DNA of 64,000 nt. Source: JAXLYX01 sp046351215 (lineage in GTDB: Bacteria > Myxococcota_A > Polyangia > Polyangiales > Houyiibacteriaceae). The DNA lies in contig JAXLYX010000015.1 of NCBI GenBank assembly GCA_046351215.1, forward strand, positions 124,001-188,000, read 5' to 3'. A model generated the notes under the pieces. The model was not told the DNA's origin and did no database searches. It was given only the letters and a program-made list of their open reading frames with translations. Below are positions 1 to 10,226 of this stretch, in pieces (the stretch's first letter is position 1; every line of letters begins with the position of its first letter). Position numbers and translations under genes: made by a program.

Positions 1-1575
1 CTCCCGGACGTCGGCCGTCTGCGCGCCGCGGAGGGCCGCCTCCGCGGTCTCCGACTCATCCACACGCATCTGCGCAACGAGCCGCTGACGCGCGACGACC
101 TCGTCGACCTCACGCGCCTCCGCTTCGATCTCGTCGCCGCGATCTGCCTCGCGCCCTTCGAGGAGCGGCCGCTCTGCGTCTACTGGGGCCACAACGTCCC
201 GGTCCCCGAGGGCCGCGACGAAGAGCCCTACACGACCTACGGGCCGATCCCCTACGCGAAGCTCGACGTGAACCCGGCGGCGGTGATCCCTTCGCTCGAG
301 TCCGAGTTCGCCCGCCAGCACCGCGCGCGCGCCGTGAAGGGCAAGGACGGGCGCGCGATCCTCGTGCACGTCTGCGAGAAGCGGCATGCCCGCGAGGCGA
401 TCGAGAGCCTCCGCGAGCTCGAGGAGCTCGCCCGCACGGCCGGCGTCGCGGTCACCGACCGCGTGCTCCAGGTTCGCGACGCGATCGATCCGAAGCTCGT
501 GCTCGGCAAGGGGAAGCTCGAGTCGGTCGTGATCCGCGCGATGCAGCTCGACGCGGACGTGCTGATCTTCGACCGCGAGCTCGCCCCCTCGCAGCACGCC
601 GCGATCGCTCAGGTCACGGACCTCAAGGTCCTCGACCGCACCCAGCTCATCCTCGACATCTTCGCGCAGCACGCGCACACACGCGACGGCAAGCTCCAGG
701 TCGAGCTCGCGCAGATGAAGTACCTCTTGCCGCGGCTCGCGCAGAAGGACGACGGCCTCTCGCGCCTGACGGGCGGGATCGGCGGTCGGGGACCGGGCGA
801 GACGAAGCTCGAGATCGGTCGTCGCCGGGCGCGGGAGCGCGTCGATCGCCTGAACGCGCAGCTCCGTCAGCTCGGCAAGCAGCGGGCCCAGCGCCGCGCG
901 CGTCGCGGCCGGAGCGGGATCCCCGTCGTCGCCGTGGTCGGCTACACCAACGCCGGCAAGAGCACGCTCCTGAACGCGCTCACCGGCGCCGACGTCGTCG
1001 CCGAGAACAAGCTCTTCGCGACGCTCGATCCACGCGCGCGCAGGCTGCACCTGCCCTCGGGCCGCGACGCCGTGATGAGCGATACCGTCGGCTTCATCCG
1101 GAAGCTCCCGAAGGACCTCTTCGCCGCCTTCCGATCGACCTTCGAGGAGGCGGCCGACGCGGATCTCCTGCTCCACGTCGTCGACGTGGCCGATCCGTCG
1201 ATCGAGACGCACCTGCGCACGACCGAGAGCCTCCTCGTCGAGCTCGGGCTCGAGCGCGTGCCGCGGTTGCTCGTCTTCAACAAGACCGATCTCGTGGAGC
1301 CCATCGTCGCCGTCCGCATGGCGCACGAGCACGATGGCGTCGCGGTGTCGGCGCTCGATCGCGCCTCGCTCGCGCCCCTGCTCGAGCGGATCGAGGAGCG
1401 GCTCCCGACTCCGAGCGAGGACGGCGAGCCCGATCACGAGGGATGGGACGAGGGCCTCGCCGCGGACGAGGACGGGGCCGTCGACGAGGACGCCGCCGAG
1501 GACGAGGGGGCGCCCGAAGACGACGAAGCCGACGCGGACGAGCCGGACGACGAGGCTACTTCGCGACGGGCTTGA
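1..1575 (+). CDS. hflX: GTPase HflX (5' end outside window)
   Basis: Ribosome-associated GTPase of the HflX family, which splits stalled or hibernating ribosomes. The reading frame is open from the first base: the segment before the first ATG/GTG codons (e.g. LIHTHLRNEPLTRDDLVDL) matches the N-terminal extension of long HflX proteins, so the true start lies upstream. Visible motifs are the glycine-rich GGIGGRGPGETKLE linker, the P-loop GYTNAGKSTLLNAL, the G3 DTVGFI and the G4 NKTD. A highly acidic tail of about 50 residues (Asp/Glu/Ala) closes the protein. The stop overlaps the convergent downstream gene by 20 bp. Family assignment is secure; the acidic tail is not part of the canonical fold. 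Confidence 0.95.
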   Translation, partial: LPDVGRLRAAEGRLRGLRLIHTHLRNEPLTRDDLVDLTRLRFDLVAAICLAPFEERPLCVYWGHNVPVPEGRDEEPYTTYGPIPYAKLDVNPAAVIPSLESEFARQHRARAVKGKDGRAILVHVCEKRHAREAIESLRELEELARTAGVAVTDRVLQVRDAIDPKLVLGKGKLESVVIRAMQLDADVLIFDRELAPSQHAAIAQVTDLKVLDRTQLILDIFAQHAHTRDGKLQVELAQMKYLLPRLAQKDDGLSRLTGGIGGRGPGETKLEIGRRRARERVDRLNAQLRQLGKQRAQRRARRGRSGIPVVAVVGYTNAGKSTLLNALTGADVVAENKLFATLDPRARRLHLPSGRDAVMSDTVGFIRKLPKDLFAAFRSTFEEAADADLLLHVVDVADPSIETHLRTTESLLVELGLERVPRLLVFNKTDLVEPIVAVRMAHEHDGVAVSALDRASLAPLLERIEERLPTPSEDGEPDHEGWDEGLAADEDGAVDEDAAEDEGAPEDDEADADEPDDEATSRRA

Positions 1576-2620
1576 GACCGACGCGTCCGTCCTTGACGAC
1601 GACCTCGAAGTCGATCTTCTTGCCTTTGTGCTTCTGCTCGAGCTCCGGGAGCATCTTCTGGAGGCTCGCGGCGACCGTCTCGAACTTCACGTTGTCGGTC
1701 CGCTCGTTGTTCGCGCGCCGGGCGTCGACGTAGCTCTCGTAGATCGCGCGCATGCGACGCTCGTCCAGTGCGGCCTGCGCGGCCTGCGCGGCCTGCGCGG
1801 AAGCCGACCGCGAGGGCGGGGCGGCCGGAGCGCCGGCGAGCGGCCGAGGCGGGAGCGGCGCGCGAGGCATGCCCGTCGGCGGCTTCGGCGGCTCCATGGT
1901 CGCGTCCGGACGGATCAGGCCCGACGGGGGCGCGGGGGGCAGGTCGGGCCGGAAAAGCCCCGAGGGAGGCGGAGGAGGAGGTGGCGCCTTCTGGGGAACC
2001 GTGACGGCGTCCGCGAAGGGATTCGAGACCGGGACGACCTTGTCCGGCGCCTCCTTCGGCTTCGAGAACACGCCGCCCGCTTCCTTCGGCTTCGAGAACA
2101 CGCCGGCGGCCCTCGACGCGTCGGTCGGATCGGACGCGGTGGAACGCCCCGCGAGCGAGGGCGGCGCGAGACGCTCGCTCACCTTCTCGAAACCGGCGAG
2201 GAGCTGGTCGACGTCGGCGTCGCCGAACATGTCGTCCGCATCGAGATCGACGTCGACGTCGATCTCCCAGGCGTCGGGCTTCTCCTTCGGCTTGGTCGCG
2301 CCACGCGACTTCTCGAGCATCTTCTTCGCGCGGAGCACGTGTCGCTTGTAGGTGCCCTCCTCGATCTGGCGAGCGACCTTGCCCCAGTAGTGGCTCAGCG
2401 AGACGTATCGCTGGAAGAGCTGCTGCGCTCGGAACCGCAGCATCGTGTTGTTGCGCGGCATCTCGCGGCGGAGGATGCCGAGCCGACGCTCGACCTCCTT
2501 GCGCATGTTCTGCGGCTCGTGGCGCTCGATGCCCTGGAACCACTGCTCGTAGACGGCATGGAGACGACTCGTCATCGTCTCCGTGTCCTTCAACAGCTGT
2601 TCGTACTCGTCGTTCTTCAT
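1556..2620 (-). CDS. MXAN_5187-like protein of unknown function
   Basis: A 354-residue protein without signal peptide or membrane segment. The N-terminal ~115 residues are helical and charged (MKNDEYEQLLKDTETMTSR onward). The middle (about 120-270) is low-complexity, rich in Pro/Ala/Ser and acidic residues. The C-terminal ~70 residues (YESYVDARRANNERTDNVKF through VVVKDGRVGLKP) are compact and resemble the MXAN_5187 C-terminal domain described in myxobacteria. The linker contains the nonapeptide GVFSKPKEA twice, 10 codons apart. Function is unknown. It is convergent with hflX, and their last codons overlap. Confidence 0.75.
   Translation of the reverse strand: MKNDEYEQLLKDTETMTSRLHAVYEQWFQGIERHEPQNMRKEVERRLGILRREMPRNNTMLRFRAQQLFQRYVSLSHYWGKVARQIEEGTYKRHVLRAKKMLEKSRGATKPKEKPDAWEIDVDVDLDADDMFGDADVDQLLAGFEKVSERLAPPSLAGRSTASDPTDASRAAGVFSKPKEAGGVFSKPKEAPDKVVPVSNPFADAVTVPQKAPPPPPPPSGLFRPDLPPAPPSGLIRPDATMEPPKPPTGMPRAPLPPRPLAGAPAAPPSRSASAQAAQAAQAALDERRMRAIYESYVDARRANNERTDNVKFETVAASLQKMLPELEQKHKGKKIDFEVVVKDGRVGLKPVAK
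2052..2105. repeat. Tandem 30-bp period direct repeat inside a CDS
   Basis: The 24-bp unit starting TCCTTCGGCTTCGAGAAC occurs at 2052-2075 and again, identically, at 2082-2105. It encodes the duplicated GVFSKPKEA segment of the MXAN_5187-like protein and looks like a recent in-frame slippage duplication in the linker. Confidence 0.85.
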
Positions 2621-2706
2621 CGGCGGCGGCGAGGACCGGCCCTGGGGGTCCGCTCAGCGTAACCCGGACCCCCGCGCCAGGTCATCGGGTCTCGGGGGCC
2701 TCGGGC

Positions 2707-3348
2707 CTAGAGTGGCGTGATGACCAGATTGTCGAAGTGGACGTCGGAGTTCCAGTTGTTGAACGCGAAATGATCGTGCCCCCGGCCCTCGAGGGGGGAG
2801 GGGTCGTCCATGCGGAGCAGCGGCCGGCCGTCGACCGAAGCCTCGATCCGCCGGCCCCGACGCTCGATGACGACGTGGTAGGTCTGGCCCGGCACGACCT
2901 TCCGCGAGCTGTCCACGATCCGATCGTCCCCGTGCTCGTTCATCCGGGCGAGCACGTTCAGCGAGTTGTTCCACCCGCCGAAGATCACGACGTAGCTCGT
3001 CGCCGTGTAGCTGACGTCCTCGGCCTTCGAGACCCCGTCCCCGAAGACCTCCACCTTGAGATCGCCGTCCGGCGTATCCGAGCGTGCGTCGAAGGCGATG
3101 CGCACGTCGCGCGGAAGCGTCCGGCGGAGCCAGAGGGGATGGTTCCGGGCGCCCCGGCAGCGGAGCTCGCCGTTCTCGATGCGCCACGGGCCGCCGGTGT
3201 TGCTCCAGAGCTCGCCGAGGTCCGCCCTTCCGAAGTCGTCCCGGAAGCCCGAGCCGGGAACCGCCGGATCGCCCTGCGGCACGCAGCCGGCGGCGAGGAG
3301 GAGCGAGCCGAGGAAGGCGGCCGGGGGAGCGGGAATCGAACGGACCAT
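2707..3348 (-). CDS. Lipoprotein with concanavalin-like beta-sandwich domain
   Basis: A 213-residue predicted lipoprotein. The start MVRSIPAPPAAFLGS gives a typical signal peptide ending in the lipobox LLAAGC; ATG at 3360 and TTG at 3384 are in-frame alternatives. The mature part begins FRDDFGRADLGELWSNTGG and ends SDVHFDNLVITPL. These are the usual first and last strands of LamG/3-keto-disaccharide-hydrolase-like jelly-roll domains (DDFxR...W at the start, FDNLxV at the end). Likely attached to the outer membrane or periplasmic face, perhaps binding polysaccharide; no catalytic residues were identified. It lies just downstream of the HEAT-repeat gene on the same strand, so the two may be co-transcribed. 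Confidence 0.75.
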   Translation of the reverse strand: MVRSIPAPPAAFLGSLLLAAGCVPQGDPAVPGSGFRDDFGRADLGELWSNTGGPWRIENGELRCRGARNHPLWLRRTLPRDVRIAFDARSDTPDGDLKVEVFGDGVSKAEDVSYTATSYVVIFGGWNNSLNVLARMNEHGDDRIVDSSRKVVPGQTYHVVIERRGRRIEASVDGRPLLRMDDPSPLEGRGHDHFAFNNWNSDVHFDNLVITPL

Positions 3349-3387
3349 GCAGGGCCGCATACGCGAATCGGCCGGCTCCGACAAGAC

Positions 3388-4359
3388 TCAGCGGGAAGCG
3401 ACCCGGGCGAGCGCGCTGCCCGCCGAGCTCATCGCGCTGCGGACGGCGCCCGCGAGGGCCTGGCGGGCGAGGCGTGCCTCCTGCGAGCGCACGTCGGCTT
3501 CGCGCGATTCGACGCCGGTCGCGGCCCCCTGCATCATCCCGCGGAGGTTGCCCGAGGGCTCGTCGAGCAGCGTCAGGGAGACCTCGCAGCGGACCGCGAG
3601 GTCGCGGGGCGGCCGCTCCTGGGTCGCGACCCGGACGAGGTTCCCGTCCATGCGGACCATCGGCAGATGGCGGCGCGCGATCTGGTCCCGCGTCGCCGCG
3701 TCGAGCTGGGTGCCCGACGGGAAGAACGCGACCCGGTCGAGGCCGGCGAGCTGCGCCGCGATCTCCTCCCGGAGGGGGCTCACGAGCGAGCCGCCCCGGA
3801 AACCGCTCCGATCGTGCATCGAGCCGACGACGACGACGGCCTGGATGCGGTTCCAGTCGATCGCACGCGCCTGCGGGGGAGGAGCGATGGCGGCCGACAC
3901 CGTGGACGCGGGCACGGTCGGCGACCGGGGCGGCGCCACCTGGGCGGCGGCCGTCGCGAGCTCCGCGAGGGCCCGGTCGGCCTGGGTCCGGACGGCCGTC
4001 GAGGCGTCGCGGCGAGCCCGCTCGAGCGCCGGAACCGCGGCCTGGGAGCCGAGCCGACCGAGGGCGGTCGCCGCCGCGGCCCGCACGGCCTCGTTCCGAT
4101 CGCGCAGGGCCCGCTCGAGGTCCCCGCGATAGAGGGCGTCGTGGGAGTTGCCGAGGGCGAAGGCGGCTTGGACGCGGACGCGGAAGTCGTCCGCGTCATG
4201 GAGCATGCGCACGAGCGTGGCGTAGTCCTGCGCGACGGTGGCGCCGACGCCGGGGAAGGCGAGCGCGGCCGCGAGCGCGAGCGCGGCCAGGCGCACGCGC
4301 TTCGGCGCGCCCCCGACCCGGCCCTTCGGGACCCCGACTCGTTCATCCCGACGTTCCAC
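3388..4359 (-). CDS. Secreted HEAT-repeat protein
   Basis: A 323-residue protein starting with GTG 8 nt after a GAGGAG ribosome binding site. The N-terminus is a long signal peptide (basic stretch, then LAALALAAALAFPGVGATVAQ). Residues ~45-130 form HEAT/PBS-lyase-type helical repeats (VRVQAAFALGNS, VRAAAATALGRLGS, VRTQADRALAELA). The C-terminal ~170 residues (DWNRIQAVVVVGSMHDRSG onward) are a separate alpha/beta region that I do not recognise. Probably a periplasmic scaffold. A good promoter lies directly upstream, and the lipoprotein gene follows 39 bp after its stop. Confidence 0.75.
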   Translation of the reverse strand: MERRDERVGVPKGRVGGAPKRVRLAALALAAALAFPGVGATVAQDYATLVRMLHDADDFRVRVQAAFALGNSHDALYRGDLERALRDRNEAVRAAAATALGRLGSQAAVPALERARRDASTAVRTQADRALAELATAAAQVAPPRSPTVPASTVSAAIAPPPQARAIDWNRIQAVVVVGSMHDRSGFRGGSLVSPLREEIAAQLAGLDRVAFFPSGTQLDAATRDQIARRHLPMVRMDGNLVRVATQERPPRDLAVRCEVSLTLLDEPSGNLRGMMQGAATGVESREADVRSQEARLARQALAGAVRSAMSSAGSALARVASR

Positions 4360-4385
4360 GCACCCGGCTCCTCGATGAGGTGCAC

Positions 4386-4414
4386 ATTAAATGCACACAA
4401 GCTGGCCGTCTGAA
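4386..4414 (-). promoter_or_regulatory. Promoter of the HEAT-repeat gene with dyad
   Basis: On the minus strand TTCAGA (4409-4414) and TTTAAT (4386-4391) are separated by 17 bp, a good sigma-70 type match. The predicted transcript starts about 20 nt before the GTG. The -10 sits inside the short dyad GTGCA-N7-TGCAC (4380-4396), a possible operator. The region is markedly less GC-rich than its surroundings. Confidence 0.5.
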
Positions 4415-4475
4415 CAGGGGGGGCGCTGTGTAACGCTCGTCCGCCCCCCGAGACGGTGGTATCCTGCGCCCTCCG

Positions 4476-4829
4476 ATGAACGGGCAGGCCCACTTTCGAA
4501 GCCAGGCTCGGAAGCCCTGCGAGCTCCGGGTCCGGTACCGGACCGGCGGAGCCCTCGAACGCGACGCGACGACCCGCGATCTCGGCATCGGGGGGGTCTT
4601 CCTCGAGACGCGCGATCCCCCGTCCGTGGGGCTGCGGCTCGAGGTGGTGCTCACGGCCCCGACGGCCTGGGAGCCCCTCGTCCTCCGGGGACGGGTCGCC
4701 TGGCATCGCGACGAGGCGGGCGACGAGGCCCGCGGCTTCGGCGTATGCTTCGACCCCCTGTCGCCCGGACAGGCAGCCGCCCTGCACGCGCTGCTCGACG
4801 CCTCGGGCTTCGAAGAACCCTCGTCATGA
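4476..4829 (+). CDS. PilZ domain protein (TIGR02266-like)
   Basis: A 117-residue single-domain protein of the PilZ family, typically a cyclic-di-GMP receptor. An RxxxR motif (RSQAR) is at residues 8-12, and the second motif reads DLGIGG at the position of (D/N)xSxxG. The Ser is replaced by Gly, so cyclic-di-GMP affinity cannot be assumed. The rest (GLRLEVVLTAP, LRGRVAWHR, GFGVCFDPL) fits the paralogous PilZ proteins common in myxobacteria. It overlaps the following kinase gene by ATGA, which implies translational coupling and a shared signalling role. A possible -10 (TATCCT, 4460-4465) gives a very short leader. Confidence 0.85.
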   Translation: MNGQAHFRSQARKPCELRVRYRTGGALERDATTRDLGIGGVFLETRDPPSVGLRLEVVLTAPTAWEPLVLRGRVAWHRDEAGDEARGFGVCFDPLSPGQAAALHALLDASGFEEPSS

Positions 4830-6451
4830 CCCAGAGCCCAACGGAGTCGCCCGGGACGGGCTCGCTCGTCGGCCAGATCATCGCCGGCCGCTACCGGGTG
4901 ATCGAGCCGCTCGGCGAGGGCGGGATGGGCGCGGTCTACATCGCCGAGCAGATCGCGCTCCAGAAGCGGGTCGCCCTGAAGGTCATCCACGCGGACATCG
5001 CGGGTGACGGCGAGATCCGCGCGCGCTTCGAGCGCGAGGCGATGGCGAGCTCGAAGATCGACGGGCATCCCCACGTCGCGAGCGCCACGGATTTCGGAGA
5101 GCTCCCCGACGGCTCGCTCTTCCTGGTCATGCAGCTGGCGAAGGGCTCGAGCCTGCAGCGGCGCATCGACCAGGGCCCGATCGCCTGGCCGCGCGTGGCC
5201 GCGATCGGCGCGCAGATCGCGGACGCCCTCTCGGCGGCCCACGGCGCGGGCATCGTCCACCGGGACCTGAAGCCGGACAACGTCATGCTCGTGCCGCGCG
5301 ACGACGGCAGCGAGATCGTCAAGGTGCTCGACTTCGGCATCGCGCGCGTCGCGAACGACGCCGCCTCGACGGGCAACACGATCGCGGGCCTCCAGAACCG
5401 GGCGCTCACCCGCGTCGGGACGATCATGGGCACGCCCGGCTACATGTCGCCGGAGCAGGCGATCGGCGAGGTCGTCGATCACCGCACCGATCTCTACGCG
5501 CTCGGCGTGATCCTCTGGGAGATGCTCGTCGGACGTCCGCTCTTCGACGGAACGGACTTCCAGACGATCGTCGCGCGGCAGTTCGGCGAGACGGTGACGG
5601 CACCGAGCCGGGCGAGCGATCCCTCGATCCCCGAGGCCCTCGATCAGGTCGTTCTCTCGTTGCTGGCGAGGCGAGCCGCGGATCGCCCGGAGAAGGCGTC
5701 GATGGTGCGGGACGCGCTCCAGGAGCTGGCCGTCCGCGCCTCGCTCTCGGGCGAGCTGCCCGTCGCAGCGACGAACCCCGGCGTGCGGATCGCCGGCCGC
5801 GACTTCGGGGACGACGGAACGGGCAAGACCTGGATCGCACGCGGAGCGAATGCGACGTCTCCCGGCTCGACGGGTGGGCTCGCATCCCGGCTGCCGGCTC
5901 CCCTCTCGACGTTGCTCGCGACCCGGCGCGGTCGGATCCTCGCGGCGGTCGTCCCGGCCCTCGGGCTGATCGTCGTCCTCGTCGCCTTCGTCGGTCTCGG
6001 AGGCAGCGAAGGCGTGCCGACGACTCCGGCGGAGCTCGTCGCCCGGGTCACCGAGAGCCGGCCGGCCGAGCCCGAGCTCGCCCCCGAGCTCGCGGCCGCC
6101 CTCGAGGTCCTGTCCTCGTCGGACGACCGCCGCGCCCGCGACGCGGCGGCGACGACGCTCGCCGGCGCTCCCGCGGACGCACCGATCCCTCCCTACGGCC
6201 GCGAGCTCGTCGCCCTCGAGCAGGCGCGCAGCTGCCGCGCCCGCAAGGACGTGCTCGTCCGCCTCCGAACGCTCGGCGATCGGCGGGCCCTCCCCTACGT
6301 CACGAGGCTCCACGCCTCCCCGCGACGCGGCTGCGGCCTCTTCGGGACGCGCGACTGCAACGCCTGCATGCGCGACGAGCTCGAGGCGACCTTCGTCGCG
6401 CTGGGTGGGACGCCGACCGCGACCGCACCGGCCACGGGCGACGCCCCCTGA
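4826..6451 (+). CDS. Transmembrane serine/threonine protein kinase (Pkn type)
   Basis: A 541-residue Hanks-type kinase. The glycine loop is GEGGMG (30-35), followed by the VALKVI lysine, HRDLKPDN from residue 145, DFG at 169-171, and the activation-loop GTPGYMSPEQ. The kinase domain spans about 20-290 and all catalytic residues are present. A single membrane segment (~368-392, ILAAVVPALGLIVVLVAFVG) separates it from a ~145-residue extracytoplasmic domain with several cysteines (SCRARKD, RGCGLFGTRDCNACM). Kinases of this layout are abundant in myxobacteria. The ATG overlaps the PilZ stop, so the two are likely one signalling unit. Confidence 0.95.
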   Translation: MTQSPTESPGTGSLVGQIIAGRYRVIEPLGEGGMGAVYIAEQIALQKRVALKVIHADIAGDGEIRARFEREAMASSKIDGHPHVASATDFGELPDGSLFLVMQLAKGSSLQRRIDQGPIAWPRVAAIGAQIADALSAAHGAGIVHRDLKPDNVMLVPRDDGSEIVKVLDFGIARVANDAASTGNTIAGLQNRALTRVGTIMGTPGYMSPEQAIGEVVDHRTDLYALGVILWEMLVGRPLFDGTDFQTIVARQFGETVTAPSRASDPSIPEALDQVVLSLLARRAADRPEKASMVRDALQELAVRASLSGELPVAATNPGVRIAGRDFGDDGTGKTWIARGANATSPGSTGGLASRLPAPLSTLLATRRGRILAAVVPALGLIVVLVAFVGLGGSEGVPTTPAELVARVTESRPAEPELAPELAAALEVLSSSDDRRARDAAATTLAGAPADAPIPPYGRELVALEQARSCRARKDVLVRLRTLGDRRALPYVTRLHASPRRGCGLFGTRDCNACMRDELEATFVALGGTPTATAPATGDAP

Positions 6452-6472
6452 GCGTCGACACGCCCTCCCGGC

Positions 6473-7741
6473 TCAGCGCCGCACGGCGACCGCGCGCGCG
6501 TGGGCCTCGAGGCCCTCGAGACGGGCCAGTCCCTCGAGGAGGTCGGCCTGCTCGCGGATCGCCTCGCGCGAGTAGCGGATGAGCGAGGTCCGGACGACGA
6601 AGTCGGGCACGCCGAGCGGCGAGGAGAAGCGAGCCGCGCCGCCCGTCGGGAGCACGTGGCTCGGCCCGGCCGCGTAGTCACCCGCGGCCTCCGGCGTGTG
6701 GTAGCCGAGGAAGACCGCGCCGGCGGCGTCGATGCCCTCGAGCATGGCGTCGGGCTCTTCCACGGAGAGCGCGAGGTGCTCGGCCGCGAGGAAGCTCGAG
6801 ACGCGCGCGGCCTCGATCCGATCGCCGACGACGAAGCAGTGGCCGTTCGCGCGGACGGAGGCCTCGGCGATCGCGCGGCGCGGGAGCACGGCGAGCTGGG
6901 CCTCGACCTCGCGGGAGACGGCCTCCGCCATGGAGCGGCTCAGCGTGACGAGGAGCGGATAGGCGGCCTCGTCGTGCTCGGCCTGGGAGAGCAGATCCGC
7001 GGCCACGACGCGCGGATCGGCGCCGTCGTCCGCGACGACGAGGATCTCGCTCGGGCCCGCGATCGAGTCGATGTCGACGAGGCCGAAGACGAGGCGCTTG
7101 GCGCAAGCGACGAAGAGGTTGCCCGGTCCGACGATCTTCTCGACGCGAGCGACGCTATCCGTCCCGTAGGCGAGCGCGCCGATCGCCTGCGCGCCCCCGA
7201 CGTCGACCACCTCCGTGACCCCCGCGACGACGGCCGCGGCGAGGATCTCGGGGGTCGGCCGCGGGGTCGCGAGCACGATGCGGGGCACGCCCGCGACGGC
7301 CGCGGGCACCGCGGTCATGAGCACCGTGGAGGGATAGCGGGCCTTTCCGCCGGGCGCGTACACGCCTGCCGCGCGCACGGGCCGGATCCGCTGGCCGAGC
7401 TCGATGCCACGCGCGTCGGTGAAGCGGAAGCCGCCGTCGAGCTGACGCTCGTGGTAGGCGCGGATGCGAGCCGCAGCCGCCTCGAGCATCGCGCGGACCT
7501 CGGCCGGGGCCGCGGCGGCGCCCTCGTGGATCTCGGCCTCGGAGAGGCGGATCGACGTCTGCGTACGCCCCTCGAACTTCTGCGTCAGCTCGCGGATCGC
7601 GGCGTCGCCCCGCTCGGCGACCGCTCGCAGGATGGCGCGTACGTCCGGCTCGACGCGCTCGAGATCCTCGTCGCCGCGTCGGGCGAGGGATCGGAGCGTG
7701 GCTTCGTACGTCGCGGAACCCCGGTCGTGGACCTTCAGCAT
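6473..7741 (-). CDS. hisD: Histidinol dehydrogenase
   Basis: A 422-residue enzyme for the last two steps of histidine synthesis (L-histidinol to L-histidine, NAD-dependent, Zn2+). Recognisable blocks are TDARGIELGQRIRPVRAAG, YAPGGKARYPSTVLM, the NAD site GPGNLFVACAKR, AGPSEILVVAD, the zinc-ligand region LLSQAEHDE and the catalytic/ligand stretch GPSHVLPTGGAARFSSPLG. Length is normal for the family (~430). It stands alone here: no other his gene is in the window, and the neighbours are unrelated. Confidence 0.96.
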   Translation of the reverse strand: MLKVHDRGSATYEATLRSLARRGDEDLERVEPDVRAILRAVAERGDAAIRELTQKFEGRTQTSIRLSEAEIHEGAAAAPAEVRAMLEAAAARIRAYHERQLDGGFRFTDARGIELGQRIRPVRAAGVYAPGGKARYPSTVLMTAVPAAVAGVPRIVLATPRPTPEILAAAVVAGVTEVVDVGGAQAIGALAYGTDSVARVEKIVGPGNLFVACAKRLVFGLVDIDSIAGPSEILVVADDGADPRVVAADLLSQAEHDEAAYPLLVTLSRSMAEAVSREVEAQLAVLPRRAIAEASVRANGHCFVVGDRIEAARVSSFLAAEHLALSVEEPDAMLEGIDAAGAVFLGYHTPEAAGDYAAGPSHVLPTGGAARFSSPLGVPDFVVRTSLIRYSREAIREQADLLEGLARLEGLEAHARAVAVRR

Positions 7742-7798
7742 GCGGGCGTATTACCACCGGGCCGTCGCGAGGGCACGACGACGAAGGCCGGCTCCGCC

Positions 7799-8467
7799 TC
7801 AGGCCAGGGTGACCCGACCGAGCTCGAAGAAGCGCTGCACCTCGGCGGCGATCCGATCGAGGGCGTCGTGCATGCGGTGGTCGGTGTCGAGCTCGACGAG
7901 GCGCGCGCGCGGATGGGTCGCGACGTAGTCCCGCGACGACTGCACCGGCACGGTCTCGTCGTGGGTGCCGTGCAGGATGAGGATCGGGCACTGCGCCGAG
8001 GGGGCCGCGGGCTCCCGGCGCGCCTCCTCGAGGAAACCGAAGTGCACGGGGACCTTCACCCCGGTGCCGTCGGCCATCGGGATCTCGCCGTTCCGCTCCC
8101 AGAGCGCGAACCACTCCTCGCCGAGGATGCGGGGCCAGCGCGCCGCGAGACCGAAGCCCGGGCAGAGCAGGACGAGACGGTCGACGCGCTCGGGGTGCAG
8201 CTCCGCGTAGCGCGCCGCGAGCCAGCCTCCGAGGCTCGATCCCACGATCCGCAGCTTCGCGCCGGCCATCGGGCCCGTGCCGTACAGCTCGTCGACCGCC
8301 GCGAGCATGGCGGCGTGGCTGAGCTTCGCGAACGACGGTCGGTTGAGATCGGGCACCTCGAGCTCGAGGCCGAAGCCCGCGAAGACCTCGCGGAGCTGCA
8401 CGGCCTTGGTCGACTTCGGGCTCGACGCGAAGCCGTGGAGGTAGACGTATCGGTAAGCGGCGGACAT
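7799..8467 (-). CDS. YqiA/YcfP-type alpha/beta hydrolase (esterase)
   Basis: A 222-residue alpha/beta hydrolase of the UPF0227/YqiA esterase type. It begins with the strand YRYVYLHGFASSPKSTK (oxyanion-hole HGF) and has the nucleophile elbow GSSLGG. The acid is in LHGTHDETVP and the base His in DTDHRMHD. Cytoplasmic, with no signal peptide. The substrate is unknown. It lies 57 bp upstream of hisD on the same strand, so co-transcription is possible. Confidence 0.85.
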   Translation of the reverse strand: MSAAYRYVYLHGFASSPKSTKAVQLREVFAGFGLELEVPDLNRPSFAKLSHAAMLAAVDELYGTGPMAGAKLRIVGSSLGGWLAARYAELHPERVDRLVLLCPGFGLAARWPRILGEEWFALWERNGEIPMADGTGVKVPVHFGFLEEARREPAAPSAQCPILILHGTHDETVPVQSSRDYVATHPRARLVELDTDHRMHDALDRIAAEVQRFFELGRVTLA

Positions 8468-8596
8468 CGGAGCGGCGAGGATACATCAACCCGACGCGCC
8501 TTCGGGCGTCCGCACGCGGAGGAGGCCCCCCGCGGGCTTGCCGAGGGGCGGGGCCCGGGGTCATGCTCGCCGCCCCTCTTCCCGAGACCGCCGGAC

Positions 8597-10096
<1,500 letters not shown>

Positions 10097-10226
10097 ACGG
10101 ACGATGGGGAGCGCTGCGCGACGCGCGCGGGGAAGCCTCGGCGCGCCGGCGCGTAGAAACCATCCCCCCGATCGGCGGCCGCGTGTGGCACGCTAGGTCG
10201 ATCCGGGGCCGCACCCCGTCCCGCCC

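Noticed and set aside
3326..3348. GGGAATCGAAC, which resembles a reverse-strand tRNA T-arm
   Set aside because: The flanking bases do not form a T-stem, and no acceptor, D or anticodon arm can be built. It is the 5' part of the lipoprotein gene.
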